64,000 bases of DNA from Polyangium mundeleinium (GCF_028369105.1 NZ_JAQNDO010000001.1:1651711-1715710), one strand, 5' to 3'; counted from the first letter of the stretch, positions 53,762 through 63,202 are shown. Numbers and translations: made by a program. Notes: a model not told the origin generated them from the letters alone.

Positions 53762-53767
53762 TAGCGT
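53762..53767 (+). promoter_or_regulatory. TANNNT box of a likely leaderless transcript
   Basis: TAGCGT lies 9 nt before ATG 53777 with no Shine-Dalgarno. The same hexamer occurs before the gene at 41360. Confidence 0.45.
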
Positions 53768-53776
53768 GCGTTTCGC

Positions 53777-54991
53777 ATGGACCCGACCCGAGACACCGCC
53801 GAGAAGCGTGACCTGCGCGAGCGGGCGCGAGCGTTTTTTCAGGAAAACCGCCCCTCCGATCCGGGGTTCAAGCTCCCGCAGACGTTCCTGGAGGTCGAGT
53901 CCGAAGCGCAATTCCTGTGGCTCAAAGCCTGGCAAAAGCAGGTGTATGGCGCAGGGCTGCTCGGCGTCGAGTGGCCCACGGCGTATGGCGGAAAGGGGCT
54001 ACCGTCCGGGTCGCAGCGCGTCGTGGCCGAGGAGATGGGGCGCGCCGGCGTGCCGTTCATCGTGAACCGCATCGGCCTCGACTGGGCAGGCCCGACGATC
54101 CTCGCGGTGGGTACGGAGGAGCAGAAGCAGCGCTACCTGCGGAACATTCTCTCCTGCGACGAGGTGTGGTGCCAGGGCTTCAGCGAGCCCGGCGCCGGGA
54201 GTGATCTCGCGAGCCTGCGCACGAGCGCCGTTCGGCAGGGCGATCATTACATCGTCAATGGCCACAAGGTGTGGACGACGCAGGCGCTCTGGGCCGATTT
54301 CATGATCCTGCTCGCGCGCACGGACCCGAGCGCGCCGAAGCACGCGGGGATCAGCTATTTCCTGTTCCCCATGAAATCGAAGGGCGTCTCGGTGCGGCCG
54401 CTCGTGAAGATGACGGGCGAGGGTGGCTTCAACCAGGTGCTCTTCGAGGACGCCCTTGTCCCGGCCTCGTGTCTGCTCGCCGGGGAAGGGGACGGATGGC
54501 GCCTCGCGGTCATGACGCTTGCGTTCGAGCGTGGCGCGTCCGAGGGAAGCGCGACGGGCGGGGCGCTCGCGGCGGGCGGGGAAGTCGCGCGGCTCGTCGC
54601 GCTGGCAAAGGAAGTTTCTCGGGATGGACGCCCCGCGAGTGAGGACCCCGTGATGCGGGATCGTATTGCGGAGCTGGCGATCGAGGAGGAGGCGCTTTTG
54701 GCGTCGGCGCTCCGGGCGCGTGTCCCCGGGCTCGTCGAGGAGCGCCCACTCGCGCTTCCGTTCCTGGGCAAACTCGTGTCGACCGAGTTCGGGCAGCGGG
54801 TCGCGGCGGTCGGCCAGGAGCTCGAAGGGCCGCTCGCGCAATATGCGTTCGGCGCCGAGCGCGCGGCGGGCGGGGGCCATTTTCAGCGGGCGTACATGAA
54901 CAGCTTCGGCTTCACCATCGGCGGCGGGACGAGCGAGATTCAGCGAAACCTGGTGGGCGAGCGGATCCTCGGCCTGCCGAAGAGCACTTGA
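53777..54991 (+). CDS. Acyl-CoA dehydrogenase, first subunit of pair 2
   Basis: A 404-residue homologue of the protein at 50144: WCQGFSEPGAGSDLASLRTS, YIVNGHKVWTTQALWADF and the end TIGGGTSEIQRNLVGERILG. Here too the usual catalytic Glu position holds Gly (IGGGTSEIQR). It forms a tight pair with the next gene (11-bp gap). The paired organisation suggests another heteromeric enzyme, perhaps for a different chain length or ring-bearing acyl group. Confidence 0.85.
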   Translation: MDPTRDTAEKRDLRERARAFFQENRPSDPGFKLPQTFLEVESEAQFLWLKAWQKQVYGAGLLGVEWPTAYGGKGLPSGSQRVVAEEMGRAGVPFIVNRIGLDWAGPTILAVGTEEQKQRYLRNILSCDEVWCQGFSEPGAGSDLASLRTSAVRQGDHYIVNGHKVWTTQALWADFMILLARTDPSAPKHAGISYFLFPMKSKGVSVRPLVKMTGEGGFNQVLFEDALVPASCLLAGEGDGWRLAVMTLAFERGASEGSATGGALAAGGEVARLVALAKEVSRDGRPASEDPVMRDRIAELAIEEEALLASALRARVPGLVEERPLALPFLGKLVSTEFGQRVAAVGQELEGPLAQYAFGAERAAGGGHFQRAYMNSFGFTIGGGTSEIQRNLVGERILGLPKST

Positions 54992-55002
54992 GGAGAGGGA
55001 CC

Positions 55003-56148
55003 ATGCAAAGCACCGCTCGGATCCCCGACGATTTCGGGTATGGCGAGGAGCAGGCGCTCCTCCGGCGCGAAGCAAAGAAGCTGCTCGAGAGCTCCTGCAA
55101 GACGGAGGACGTGCGGCGGTGGACGGAGACGCCCGCGGGCTTCGACGAGGGGCTGTGGGCGCGGGCGGCCGAGGCGGGCTGGCTCGGCCTCGTGGTGCCC
55201 GCGGCGCACGGCGGGAGCGAGATGTCGATGACGAGCCTCGCCGTGCTGATGGAGGAAATGGGCCGCGTGCTCGTGCCCTTGCCGTTTGTTGGGACGCTCT
55301 TCGCGACACTCGTCCTTCGGGAGGCGGCGAGCGAGGACGAGAAGGCGCGCTGGCTCCCGCAGATCGCGGAGGGCAAGGTCCGCGCGGCCGTGGGAGCAGA
55401 GGAGCGGCGCGGCGGCTGGGATTTCGCGCACGTCGAGGCCACGGCGCGTCGCGAGGGAGAGCGGATCCTGCTCTCGGGCGAGAAGGAGCTCGTCGTGGAT
55501 GCGCCGAGCGCGAAGCTCTTGCTCGTGACGGCGACCGAGCCCGAGGGGCCGAGCCTGTTCGCTCTGCCGGCCGCGTCGCCAGGCGTGACGGTGTCGGCGG
55601 ACCAACTCGTCGATGCGACGCGGCGGAGCGGGGCCGTGCGGTTCGAGAACGTGGTTGTGAGCGACGCGGATCGCATCGGCGCGAAGGGGGAGGCGGTGTC
55701 GATCCTCGGTCGGGTGATGCCGCGGATGTGGACGGCGCTCGCGGCGGAGATGGTGGGCGGCGCGGATCGGCTGCTCGGCATGACGACCGAATACGCGAAG
55801 ATCCGGCAGCAGTTCGGGCGGCCGATCGGCGCGTTCCAGGCGGTGAAGTTCCCGCTCGTCGATCTGCTCGCCCGGATCGAGCTCTCGCGGTCGCTCGTGT
55901 ATCGCGCGGCGGCGGCGATCGATCACGCGCCCGCGCAAGCCGAGAAGCTCGCGCGCATGGCGAAGGCGCACGCGTCGGACACGTACACGTTCGCGGCGGC
56001 GAAGGCTGTGCAGCTTCACGGCGGCATCGGTTTTACCTGGGAGTGCGACGTCCAGCTTTATTTCAAGCGCGCCCAGTGGAGCCGCGCGGCGCTCGGGGAC
56101 GCCGCGCATCATCGGAAGCGCATCGCGGAGATGGTGCTCGAAGGCTAG
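55003..56148 (+). CDS. Acyl-CoA dehydrogenase, second subunit of pair 2
   Basis: A 381-residue partner-type dehydrogenase with WLGLVVPAAHGGSEMSMTSL and VQLHGGIGFTWECDVQLYFK. ATG 55003 follows AGGAGAGGGA at good spacing and is preferred over the upstream in-frame ATG at 54988. It is second in the operon. The following membrane-protein gene starts within 10 bp and may be cotranscribed. Confidence 0.83.
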   Translation: MQSTARIPDDFGYGEEQALLRREAKKLLESSCKTEDVRRWTETPAGFDEGLWARAAEAGWLGLVVPAAHGGSEMSMTSLAVLMEEMGRVLVPLPFVGTLFATLVLREAASEDEKARWLPQIAEGKVRAAVGAEERRGGWDFAHVEATARREGERILLSGEKELVVDAPSAKLLLVTATEPEGPSLFALPAASPGVTVSADQLVDATRRSGAVRFENVVVSDADRIGAKGEAVSILGRVMPRMWTALAAEMVGGADRLLGMTTEYAKIRQQFGRPIGAFQAVKFPLVDLLARIELSRSLVYRAAAAIDHAPAQAEKLARMAKAHASDTYTFAAAKAVQLHGGIGFTWECDVQLYFKRAQWSRAALGDAAHHRKRIAEMVLEG

Positions 56149-56157
56149 GAGGTGCAT

Positions 56158-57486
56158 TTGTCCGAAGACGGCTTTCGGTTGCCGCAGACACGCGTCGGCT
56201 TCTCCGCGTCCGAGCGGTGGCGGAGGCGCGCGCGCGTCGCGATGATCGGCAGCCTCGTCGGCTCGCTGCTCTGCGGCGTGCTGGGGTTTGTCTTTTCGGG
56301 CGTGTTCGTGTGGCCCCTGCTCGGGCTCCTGGTCGTCGCGGGCGTCGCGGCGATCGTCGCGGGGAGCGCGTCGCTCCGGCGCGGCGCTTCCTCGCCAGGA
56401 TCCTTCGCGATCGAGGGGGAGACGATCGTGGTGCGCGCCGAGCGCGAGGGAGAGCGCTCGTTCCAGCTCGGCGAGGTCGCCGAGGGCTGGCTGGAGGCGC
56501 CGGGCCGCGCGGTCTTGCGTCTCCGCGACGGCCTGGATGTCGCGATCGACGTGCCCGACGACGCGACGGGCCATCGGTTGCTGGAGGCCGCGGGCGTGGC
56601 GGCGTCCGCGCGCGTGATGCGCGTCGCGCTCGCCAGCGCCGCGTCGCGCATGCCGTGGGGGGAGATCCTGGGCGTGACCGGCCTGCTGTTCACCACGCCG
56701 CTCACCGTGCTTTTTGTCGCGATCCTCCTGGCGAGCTCCTTCGAAAAGGGCCCGACGAACCCGATCGCCCTCTTCTCGTTCGTGCTCATCCCGTCCCTTG
56801 GACTCTTCGGGCTCGTCACGGCCCTCTTTCGATTCATGCGCAGCCGGGAGGTCGTGATCGGCACCGACGGCGTGGTGTTTCACGGCTACTTCGGCCCGCG
56901 CTTCATCCCGTACACGGAAATCGAGAGCGTACGCCGCCATTCTCACGGCGTCTTGCTCGGGCTGCGCCGCAACGAGAAGCTCCTCTTGCCCGTGCGCGCC
57001 ACGATCCTCCGTGGCATGCCGCTCACGCCGCCGCCCCGCGTGGCCCGGACGGCGGCCGCCGTGCTCGACGAGAACCTCGTGCGGCGCGAGATGCTCTTCC
57101 GGCGCATCGAGGAGGCCCGCGCCGCGCGTGGGCAGAGCAGCGTCGTGCGGCTCGACCTCGAAAAGCTCGATCAGCGGGACAAACCTTTTTCCGTGTGGCT
57201 CGACGAGATGCGCCGTCTGCTCGCGGAGCGCGGCGGGTATCGCGAAAGCCGCATCGTGCCCGAGGATCTCGCGGTGGTCGTGGAGGACCCCGGCGCCGCG
57301 CCCGAGCGCCGCATCGGCGCGGCGATCGCGCTCTCGCAATCGAACGACGAGGGCACGAAGCGGCGCATTCGTATCGCCGTGGAGGCGTGCGCGGACCTGG
57401 AACTGCGCGCGGCGCTGGAAGAAGCGGCGCACGGGGAGATCATCCAGGCGCGTGTGGAAAAACTCCGGCATCGGTTCCGCGATTGA
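56158..57486 (+). CDS. Hypothetical membrane protein
   Basis: A 442-residue protein with two pairs of hydrophobic helices (about 28-72 and 165-225) and a soluble C-terminal half. GTDGVVFHGYFGPRFIPYTE is like a bacterial PH-type domain. The C-terminal part has a helical stretch that ends AALEEAAHGEIIQARVEKL. No specific family. AGGAGG sits only against GTG 56152, so TTG 56158, with 5-nt spacing, is the likelier start. Adjacent to the dehydrogenases but no functional link is seen. Confidence 0.62.
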   Translation: MSEDGFRLPQTRVGFSASERWRRRARVAMIGSLVGSLLCGVLGFVFSGVFVWPLLGLLVVAGVAAIVAGSASLRRGASSPGSFAIEGETIVVRAEREGERSFQLGEVAEGWLEAPGRAVLRLRDGLDVAIDVPDDATGHRLLEAAGVAASARVMRVALASAASRMPWGEILGVTGLLFTTPLTVLFVAILLASSFEKGPTNPIALFSFVLIPSLGLFGLVTALFRFMRSREVVIGTDGVVFHGYFGPRFIPYTEIESVRRHSHGVLLGLRRNEKLLLPVRATILRGMPLTPPPRVARTAAAVLDENLVRREMLFRRIEEARAARGQSSVVRLDLEKLDQRDKPFSVWLDEMRRLLAERGGYRESRIVPEDLAVVVEDPGAAPERRIGAAIALSQSNDEGTKRRIRIAVEACADLELRAALEEAAHGEIIQARVEKLRHRFRD

Positions 57487-57542
57487 AGACGCCCGAAGCC
57501 GTCCGTCTTCTCTTTCGGCGTGCCCGCTGCTAAGTATGTTCC

Positions 57543-58049
57543 ATGACGCTCTCTGCGCCCGTTCTCGTTCGCCCGGCGACACGCGAGGATGTCTCCGCCC
57601 TCGGCCGCATGGGCGCGGCGCTCGTCCGGTTTCATCATTCGCTCGATCCGCTCCGGTTTTTCGCCGTGGGCGACGAGCGAGGATACGGGGCCTTTCTCGC
57701 GGCCGAGCTCGGCCGGCAGGGCTCGGTCGTGCTCGTGGCCGAGGCCCGGGGCGAGGACGGCGCGGCGCAGGTGATCGGGTATACCTGGGGTCGCCTCGAA
57801 GAGCGCGACTGGACGCTGCTGCTCGACGCTTGTGGCGTCCTGCACGACATTTACGTGGAGCCGGAGGCGCGGCGGCTCGGCGCGGGGCGCGCGCTCTGCG
57901 AGGGGATGATTCAGAGGCTATCGGAGCTCGGCGCGCCGCGCGTCGTGCTCGCGACGGCTTCGAAGAACGAGGCGGGGCAGAAGCTCTTTGCGTCGCTCGG
58001 GTTTCGCGCGACGATGATCGAGATGACGCGCGAGCGATCGTCGGAATGA
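57543..58049 (+). CDS. GNAT family N-acetyltransferase
   Basis: A 168-residue acetyl-CoA-dependent transferase. LHDIYVEPEARRLGAGRALC is motif A with the RRLGAGRA pyrophosphate loop, followed by LATASKNEAGQKLFASLGF, motif B. Substrate unknown; amine or protein N-terminus. A TAAGTA box lies 6 nt before the ATG, a weaker version of the leaderless pattern. A long hairpin follows the stop. Confidence 0.83.
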   Translation: MTLSAPVLVRPATREDVSALGRMGAALVRFHHSLDPLRFFAVGDERGYGAFLAAELGRQGSVVLVAEARGEDGAAQVIGYTWGRLEERDWTLLLDACGVLHDIYVEPEARRLGAGRALCEGMIQRLSELGAPRVVLATASKNEAGQKLFASLGFRATMIEMTRERSSE

Positions 58050-58051
58050 AC

Positions 58052-58095
58052 CGTCGCGCCCCGAGGCCGGGAGGAGGGGGCCTCGGGGCGCGACG
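58052..58095. terminator. 17-bp stem hairpin between convergent genes
   Basis: Positions 58052-58068 pair perfectly with 58079-58095, with a 10-nt purine-rich loop. It is between the GNAT stop and the beta-propeller stop and should end transcription from both sides. Confidence 0.8.
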
Positions 58096-58103
58096 ATGAT
58101 CTC

Positions 58104-60317
58104 TCAGAACCCGCAGTAGCCGTAGGGCTGGGCCGGCTGGGCCAGGGCGACGGAGGAGACGAGCGTCTCGGGGCTGTTCACGTGGCTCGCGGTCACGCCG
58201 CCGTACGAGACGGCGTACACGTAATCGTCGATGAACACGCCGCGGCGAACGTCGACGCCGTAGTAGCCATTGCAGTAGCCGTACGGATCGGCCTGGAAGA
58301 AGGTCGTGTGGTCGATCGAGCCGCGCTTCTGGATGCCGGCGTCGAGCGTCACGTCGAAGAGCTCGAGCGAGCTCTTCATCTCACCCGTGTTCGGGTTCCA
58401 GCCGCTGAAGGGGAACGCGAGCAGGTTCTTCGGGCCATACCAGTTGAACGCCTTGTGGTTGTACGACGCCTCGGAGTAACCCGACTCCGAGCCCGAGAAC
58501 GTGTACTTGTGCATCAGCGCCGGCGCCCCCGGATTCGTCACGTCGAAGACCTGCAGCGCGAGACCGAGGATCTGGCCTTCATTCGTGGCGTCCTGGCCGA
58601 TCGTGAGCAGGTGGTTGTCGTCGATCGGGTGCATGTACTCGCTGAAGCCCGGGATCTTGAGCTCGGAGAGGACGGCCGGGGCCGTGGGCGTCGAGAGGTC
58701 GATCACGAAGAGCGGGTCGACCTGGCGGAACGTCACGACATACCCGCGGTTGCCGATGAAGCGCGTCGAATAGATCTGCTCGCCGGGGGCGAGGTCCGTG
58801 ACGGCGCCGACCTGCACGAGCTCGCCCTCGCTCTCGCCGAGGACGTAGACGCTGTTCGAGCTCGTCCAGTCCGTCTGCGAGGCGAGCTGCCGCGTCGTCG
58901 CAATGCGGAGCAGGCCGTCCTTCTCGTCGAGCGAGAACTGGTTCTTCACGTAGCCGGGCACCGCACCCGTCGCGACGTAGGCCGGCTGCGCCGGGTTCGT
59001 CGCGAGGTCGAACTTGTGCACGAACGTCTCGCTGGTGTCGACCGCCTCGACGGGCAGGCTCCAGTTGAGCCCCGGGTCCTTCCAGGCCTGCGCCGCCAGG
59101 TAAAGGGAGTCCGCGTTCGAATACACGGTGTGCACGGCGCTGACGATGCTCGTCTCGGCGAGGGGCGCCTGGAGGTTGTCGAGGGCGAACGACTCGACCT
59201 GCACGAGGCCGTACGCCGTGGAGCCCTGGCTGGGCACGTAATAGGAGCCGCAGCTCGGCGGGATGAGCGACACGGCGCCGTTGCTCTTCTCGAAGCGGTA
59301 GGGCAGCCAGTCGTTGAGCGTCGAGCCGTAAATCGCGAGCGCGTTCTTGAAGCGGAGGTCCTCGAACGCCGCCGTCCACTCCGCGACCGTCTGCGGGTTG
59401 CTGTCGCCGAGGTCGGGGTAGTAGCTCAGCGCGGGGCCGTGCTGGCCGCCGGAGAGGACCGTGCGCACGTGCTTGGCCACGCGGCGCGAGGAGGCATAGT
59501 TGCCCTCGAAATAGACCTCCTTCTGCACGCCCGTCGTCTGCCCGGCGTCGAGGCCGAGGACCGTGATCTTCGTGAGCGGCGCGTAGTACGGGTTGTAATA
59601 CCCGTCGTACGCCACGCCGCCGCCGTAATAATCGTAATACGGCGAGCGCGGCTCCACGCCCGCGTCCGTGTAGAGCTGCGTGCCGTCGACCTGCGAGTAG
59701 ATGACGAGCTGGTCGTCGGTCACGAACATCTCGATCGGGTTGCCCTCGATCTCGGTGGTCGTGTTGATCGCGAGATCCGAAGCGGGGAAGGACTTCAGGA
59801 CCTGGAGGCTCTGCCCGTGGAGGAGGTAGATGTAATTGCCGTCCGTCTTGAGGATGTCGGCCTCGTCGACGCCCGCGACCTGCGTGTTCGTTTCGGAATG
59901 CTCGGGGGGCGTGCCCGTCCCGTCGCCGCCGCCGTTCGACGCGCCGCCGGTGCCCGAGCCGCCCGTGCTGCCGCCCGATCCGCCGGTGCCGGGCGCCGGG
60001 GAGGGGGGGACTTCGCCGCCCGAGCCCACCGAAACGCTGCCGCCGTCCTCCCAGCCGTAATCGGGGTAGCCCCAGTACCCGCCGTTGGCCTCGATCTCGG
60101 CGATGATCGCGTCGATCTGCGCGTTCATCTTCGCGATGGCGTCTTGCTTCAGCATCTGCTCGAGATCCGCGCAGCTCTGGGCCTGCTGCAGCGTGCCGCG
60201 CGCTTCAGCCGTCGTCGGCGTGCGCACATCGGTTGTGCCGCTGCAGCCATAACCGGCCGCGGTGAGGGGGAGGAGCGAAGCGAAGAGCCACCAGGCGGAG
60301 CGAGCGTGTTTGATCAT
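58104..60317 (-). CDS. Beta-propeller domain lipoprotein
   Basis: A 737-residue lipoprotein with lipobox AAGYGC, a helical region (LEQMLKQDAIAKMNAQIDAI), a Gly/Ser linker, then a secreted beta-propeller domain. Marks include HSETNTQVAGVDEADILKTD and IYLLHGQSLQVLKSFPASDL at the start, GYVTFRQVDPLF-like VTFRQVDPLFVIDLS, and MHPIDDNHLLTIGQD. These identify the conserved secreted beta-propeller family (PF09826 type), of unknown role. AAAGGA precedes ATG 60317. It faces away from glyoxalase II. Confidence 0.85.
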   Translation of the reverse strand: MIKHARSAWWLFASLLPLTAAGYGCSGTTDVRTPTTAEARGTLQQAQSCADLEQMLKQDAIAKMNAQIDAIIAEIEANGGYWGYPDYGWEDGGSVSVGSGGEVPPSPAPGTGGSGGSTGGSGTGGASNGGGDGTGTPPEHSETNTQVAGVDEADILKTDGNYIYLLHGQSLQVLKSFPASDLAINTTTEIEGNPIEMFVTDDQLVIYSQVDGTQLYTDAGVEPRSPYYDYYGGGVAYDGYYNPYYAPLTKITVLGLDAGQTTGVQKEVYFEGNYASSRRVAKHVRTVLSGGQHGPALSYYPDLGDSNPQTVAEWTAAFEDLRFKNALAIYGSTLNDWLPYRFEKSNGAVSLIPPSCGSYYVPSQGSTAYGLVQVESFALDNLQAPLAETSIVSAVHTVYSNADSLYLAAQAWKDPGLNWSLPVEAVDTSETFVHKFDLATNPAQPAYVATGAVPGYVKNQFSLDEKDGLLRIATTRQLASQTDWTSSNSVYVLGESEGELVQVGAVTDLAPGEQIYSTRFIGNRGYVVTFRQVDPLFVIDLSTPTAPAVLSELKIPGFSEYMHPIDDNHLLTIGQDATNEGQILGLALQVFDVTNPGAPALMHKYTFSGSESGYSEASYNHKAFNWYGPKNLLAFPFSGWNPNTGEMKSSLELFDVTLDAGIQKRGSIDHTTFFQADPYGYCNGYYGVDVRRGVFIDDYVYAVSYGGVTASHVNSPETLVSSVALAQPAQPYGYCGF

Positions 60318-60493
60318 GCCGGTCCTTTGAGCAAGCGGCGGGCCATCGAGCGCTCGGCCCCCGCCCCTCGAATTTCCTCACGAAATGGGATTGGGCCTTG
60401 GTGCCGAAGTGTGCCATCGAGGCGCCCTTGCCAGGAGGGTCCGGGGACGGAGTGGCACAGACGGCATCTGTTGAGGAGTGGCGGCGGGCGCAG

Positions 60494-60499
60494 TAGGGT
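60494..60499 (+). promoter_or_regulatory. TANNNT box of a likely leaderless transcript
   Basis: TAGGGT lies 7 nt before the ATG at 60507, with no ribosome site between. Confidence 0.45.
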
Positions 60500-60506
60500 G
60501 TGCCGC

Positions 60507-61271
60507 ATGCGAGTCGTCACCGTCCCTTGTTTGAGCGACAACTATGCGTATCTCGTGGCCGACGAGGGGCGCCGTGCGGCAGTGGTCGTGGATCCCTCGG
60601 AGGCGGAGCCCGTGCTCGCGGCCCTCGCGCGCGAGGGGCTGGAGCTGGTGGCGATCCTGAACACGCACCACCACTGGGATCACGTGGGCGCGAACGAGGC
60701 GCTCCGCGGCCGCTTCGGGGACCTGCCCGTCTACGGTCACGCGAGTGACTTGGCGCAGGGGCGGGTGCCGGCGCAGACGGTCGGGGTAGAGGAGGGGACG
60801 CCGTTCGAGGTGGCAGGTCTCACGTTTCGGCCGTTGCACGTGCCCGGACACACGTTGGGCGCGGTGGCGTATGTCGTGAACGACGCCGTGTTCACCGGGG
60901 ACACGATGTTCGTCGCCGGGTGCGGGCGGCTCTTTGAAGGCACACCGGCGATGATGTATGCCTCTTTGTGCCAGAAGCTCGGCCGGCTCCCGGACGAGAC
61001 GAAGCTCTATTGCGGGCACGAGTACACCGTGAGCAACCTGCGGTTCGCCGCGTTCGCCGAGCCCGAAAACGAGGACGTGAAGCGCGCGTTGACGATGGCC
61101 CAGGAGAAACGCAGCCGCGGCGAGCCCACGGTGCCGTCCACGATGGCGGAGGAGCACCGGACGAATCCGTTCTTGCGGGTCGACGCGCCGAGCCTGCGGG
61201 CGAAGTTTGGCGGGACGGGCGGCGCGGAGACGCTCGGGAAGGTGCGGGAGGCGAAGGACGGGTTTCGCTAG
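60507..61271 (+). CDS. gloB: Hydroxyacylglutathione hydrolase (glyoxalase II)
   Basis: A 254-residue metallo-beta-lactamase-fold enzyme that hydrolyses S-lactoylglutathione to lactate and glutathione, the second step of methylglyoxal detoxification. The metal motif is THHHWDH at 53-59; VPGHTLGAVAYVV and FTGDTMFVAGCGRLFEG are also canonical, and YCGHEYTVSNLRFA marks the GloB C-terminal glutathione-binding region. The stop shares a CTAG with that of the opposite gene. Confidence 0.93.
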   Translation: MRVVTVPCLSDNYAYLVADEGRRAAVVVDPSEAEPVLAALAREGLELVAILNTHHHWDHVGANEALRGRFGDLPVYGHASDLAQGRVPAQTVGVEEGTPFEVAGLTFRPLHVPGHTLGAVAYVVNDAVFTGDTMFVAGCGRLFEGTPAMMYASLCQKLGRLPDETKLYCGHEYTVSNLRFAAFAEPENEDVKRALTMAQEKRSRGEPTVPSTMAEEHRTNPFLRVDAPSLRAKFGGTGGAETLGKVREAKDGFR

Positions 61272-62488
61272 ACGGACGGCTGCTGCGGGGCCTCGCGCAG
61301 GCCGCCGAGGACGGCGTCGACGAGCTCCTGCGCGACGGCGATCCCGCCCTCGCGTAGGGCGCGCGCGTGTGTGATTGCCTGGGCGCGGTGCACGGGGGTC
61401 TCGTCGAGCCTGTGGCGGAGTTGCCGGACGTCCGCCTCCTCGAGCAGGTATTGCACGAAGAAACGGTGCACGGCGTTCCGAGGTTCGGCGGCGAGGAGCT
61501 GATCCAGGACGAGCACGTCCGAGAGGCCATCGTCGTACTCGCCGCTCGGCGTCACCGAGCGCACGAGGGGCGCGAGCCGGATGCGGAGGCATCGGTCTTT
61601 CGTGCGCGTGAACGGGAGCGGGCCGTTTCCGCGGGCACGCGGGCGAGCTCCCTCCTTTGCTGGTTCTTCGCCGAGGCGAAAACGGTAGGTCGTCACGTCC
61701 TCCAGGTTCACGATCCCCGCGGCATTGAGGGTCGCGACCATCTCCGCGAATTCGATGTCGCCCGCCGACACCCGATACCCGCCCTCGTTCGCCGGGGAGG
61801 GCGAGAGCGGCGCGACCACGCGCGCCTGCCCCGAGAGCCACACGAGCTTGCCCCACACCGCCGCCCCCGAGCCATTCGCCTGCCGCTCCTTGCCACCCAC
61901 CGAATACGAGAGGGTCGACCCGCCCCCGAGCCCTTTGTACAAGGTCCCGAGCGAGCCGACGAGCCCCGCGCCTCCCACGACGAGCAGCAGCAAGGCGAGT
62001 GCGCCGCAAGCGAGCAGCACCCAGACGCGGCGCTCGCCGTCGTAATAAGGCCCGATGAGGATGAAGAGCCCGAGGCAGAAGAGGGCCGCGGAGAGCGCGG
62101 CGCCGAACGCCGAGCCTCCCCAGCCCTGCTTGTCGACGTTGAACGAGCGCGTCCGGTCGCAAGGCGGCTCGCCGCAGACGGGGCAAACGGCGTCGTTCGG
62201 GGTGCGCTCGCCGCACGTGAGGCAATGGGCGAGCGCCTCGTCGGGCACACCCCGCGCCTTGCCGCTCTCACCGGAGAGTTCGCGCACGCCGCTCACCAGC
62301 GCCCCCGTGCCGATGGTGCCGAGGAGCAACACGATGCCTCCCTGGATGAGGACGGCGAGGACCGGATGCCCATGGATGGGCGCCGAGAGCATACCGAACG
62401 CGAGGGCAAGGCAAAAGATCGCGAGCGCAAACCAGAAGACCGCCGTGAGATGCCGGCTGCGCTTGTCGAAATCGAGGTCGCCCTGCAC
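61268..62488 (-). CDS. Hypothetical membrane protein with zinc ribbon
   Basis: A 406-residue protein. Two helices (about 14-65) are followed by a CxxC zinc ribbon, HCLTCGERTPNDAVCPVCGE (about 88-107), and two more helices (about 125-180), then a soluble C-terminal region ending in a helical section. No family known. GTG 62488 is the start; TAAGCT lies 6 nt before it. Its end overlaps that of gloB. Confidence 0.65.
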   Translation of the reverse strand: MQGDLDFDKRSRHLTAVFWFALAIFCLALAFGMLSAPIHGHPVLAVLIQGGIVLLLGTIGTGALVSGVRELSGESGKARGVPDEALAHCLTCGERTPNDAVCPVCGEPPCDRTRSFNVDKQGWGGSAFGAALSAALFCLGLFILIGPYYDGERRVWVLLACGALALLLLVVGGAGLVGSLGTLYKGLGGGSTLSYSVGGKERQANGSGAAVWGKLVWLSGQARVVAPLSPSPANEGGYRVSAGDIEFAEMVATLNAAGIVNLEDVTTYRFRLGEEPAKEGARPRARGNGPLPFTRTKDRCLRIRLAPLVRSVTPSGEYDDGLSDVLVLDQLLAAEPRNAVHRFFVQYLLEEADVRQLRHRLDETPVHRAQAITHARALREGGIAVAQELVDAVLGGLREAPQQPSV

Positions 62489-62494
62489 GAGGCG

Positions 62495-62500
62495 AGCTTA
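62495..62500 (-). promoter_or_regulatory. TANNNT box of a likely leaderless transcript
   Basis: On the minus strand TAAGCT is 6 nt before the GTG at 62488 with no Shine-Dalgarno. Confidence 0.45.
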
Positions 62501-62538
62501 CCAGCCAAGGGCCAGGCTGCGCCACCCTCGTCGTAAGC

Positions 62539-63189
62539 TCAATCTTTCACCCAGAGCCGCAGGAACGGAATGCCGCGTGTCTCCTCGGGCAGGTACACGA
62601 ATCCCGGGGGGAGCGCGCCGCCGAATCCGTGGAACGTCACGACACACGTGCCGCGCCGGGCCCGCGCGAGCGCGGCCTCGACCCGGGCGGCGTCCTCGGA
62701 GGCGCGCTGCTCGGAGAGCGGGATCGTCCGGTCGACCCATTCCGAGGGCGCGAAGGTGCCTTCCTCGAAGGGGTTGAACAGGTAAAAACCATCGTACGCG
62801 TCGAAATCGACGTCGTCGAGCGTGCCGTGGATCAAGGTGACGCGCGGAATGGCGTACGTCGCGAGGAGCTCCCGGCCGGCCACGACGAGGCCCTCGCGCT
62901 GCTCGACGCCGGAAACCTCGAGGTCGGTCGTGAGCGCCGCGACGACGCAGAATTTCCCCATGCCGGCGCCGATGTCGAGCACGCGGCGCGCGCCGTGTTT
63001 CGCGAAGAGGGTCGCGGCGTGGCGGGCCACGTCGACCGGGGTCCAGTATCGATGGGAGAGCTTGCGGATGCGCTCGGGGTAGAGCCGGTCGAAGGCGACG
63101 TCGGAGACGGTGCGGCCCGCGGCGACCTCCGCGAGCAGGACCCTGCGCGCTTCGTTGCGGGAGGTCGAGCCGGACGCGCGCGACGTCAC
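62539..63189 (-). CDS. Class I SAM-dependent methyltransferase
   Basis: A 216-residue enzyme. Motif I is VLDIGAGMGKFC (about 70-81), with VSGVEQREGL for strand 2 and FYLFNPFEEGTF at strand 4. The NPF motif suggests the N-methyltransferase-like group acting on nucleic acid bases or amides, but that is not certain. A helical N-terminal part includes SHRYWTPVDVARHAA. Start is GTG 63189. The small membrane protein gene follows upstream after 13 bp, so both may be cotranscribed. Confidence 0.78.
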   Translation of the reverse strand: MTSRASGSTSRNEARRVLLAEVAAGRTVSDVAFDRLYPERIRKLSHRYWTPVDVARHAATLFAKHGARRVLDIGAGMGKFCVVAALTTDLEVSGVEQREGLVVAGRELLATYAIPRVTLIHGTLDDVDFDAYDGFYLFNPFEEGTFAPSEWVDRTIPLSEQRASEDAARVEAALARARRGTCVVTFHGFGGALPPGFVYLPEETRGIPFLRLWVKD

Positions 63190-63202
63190 CCGAGCGTCCT
63201 TT

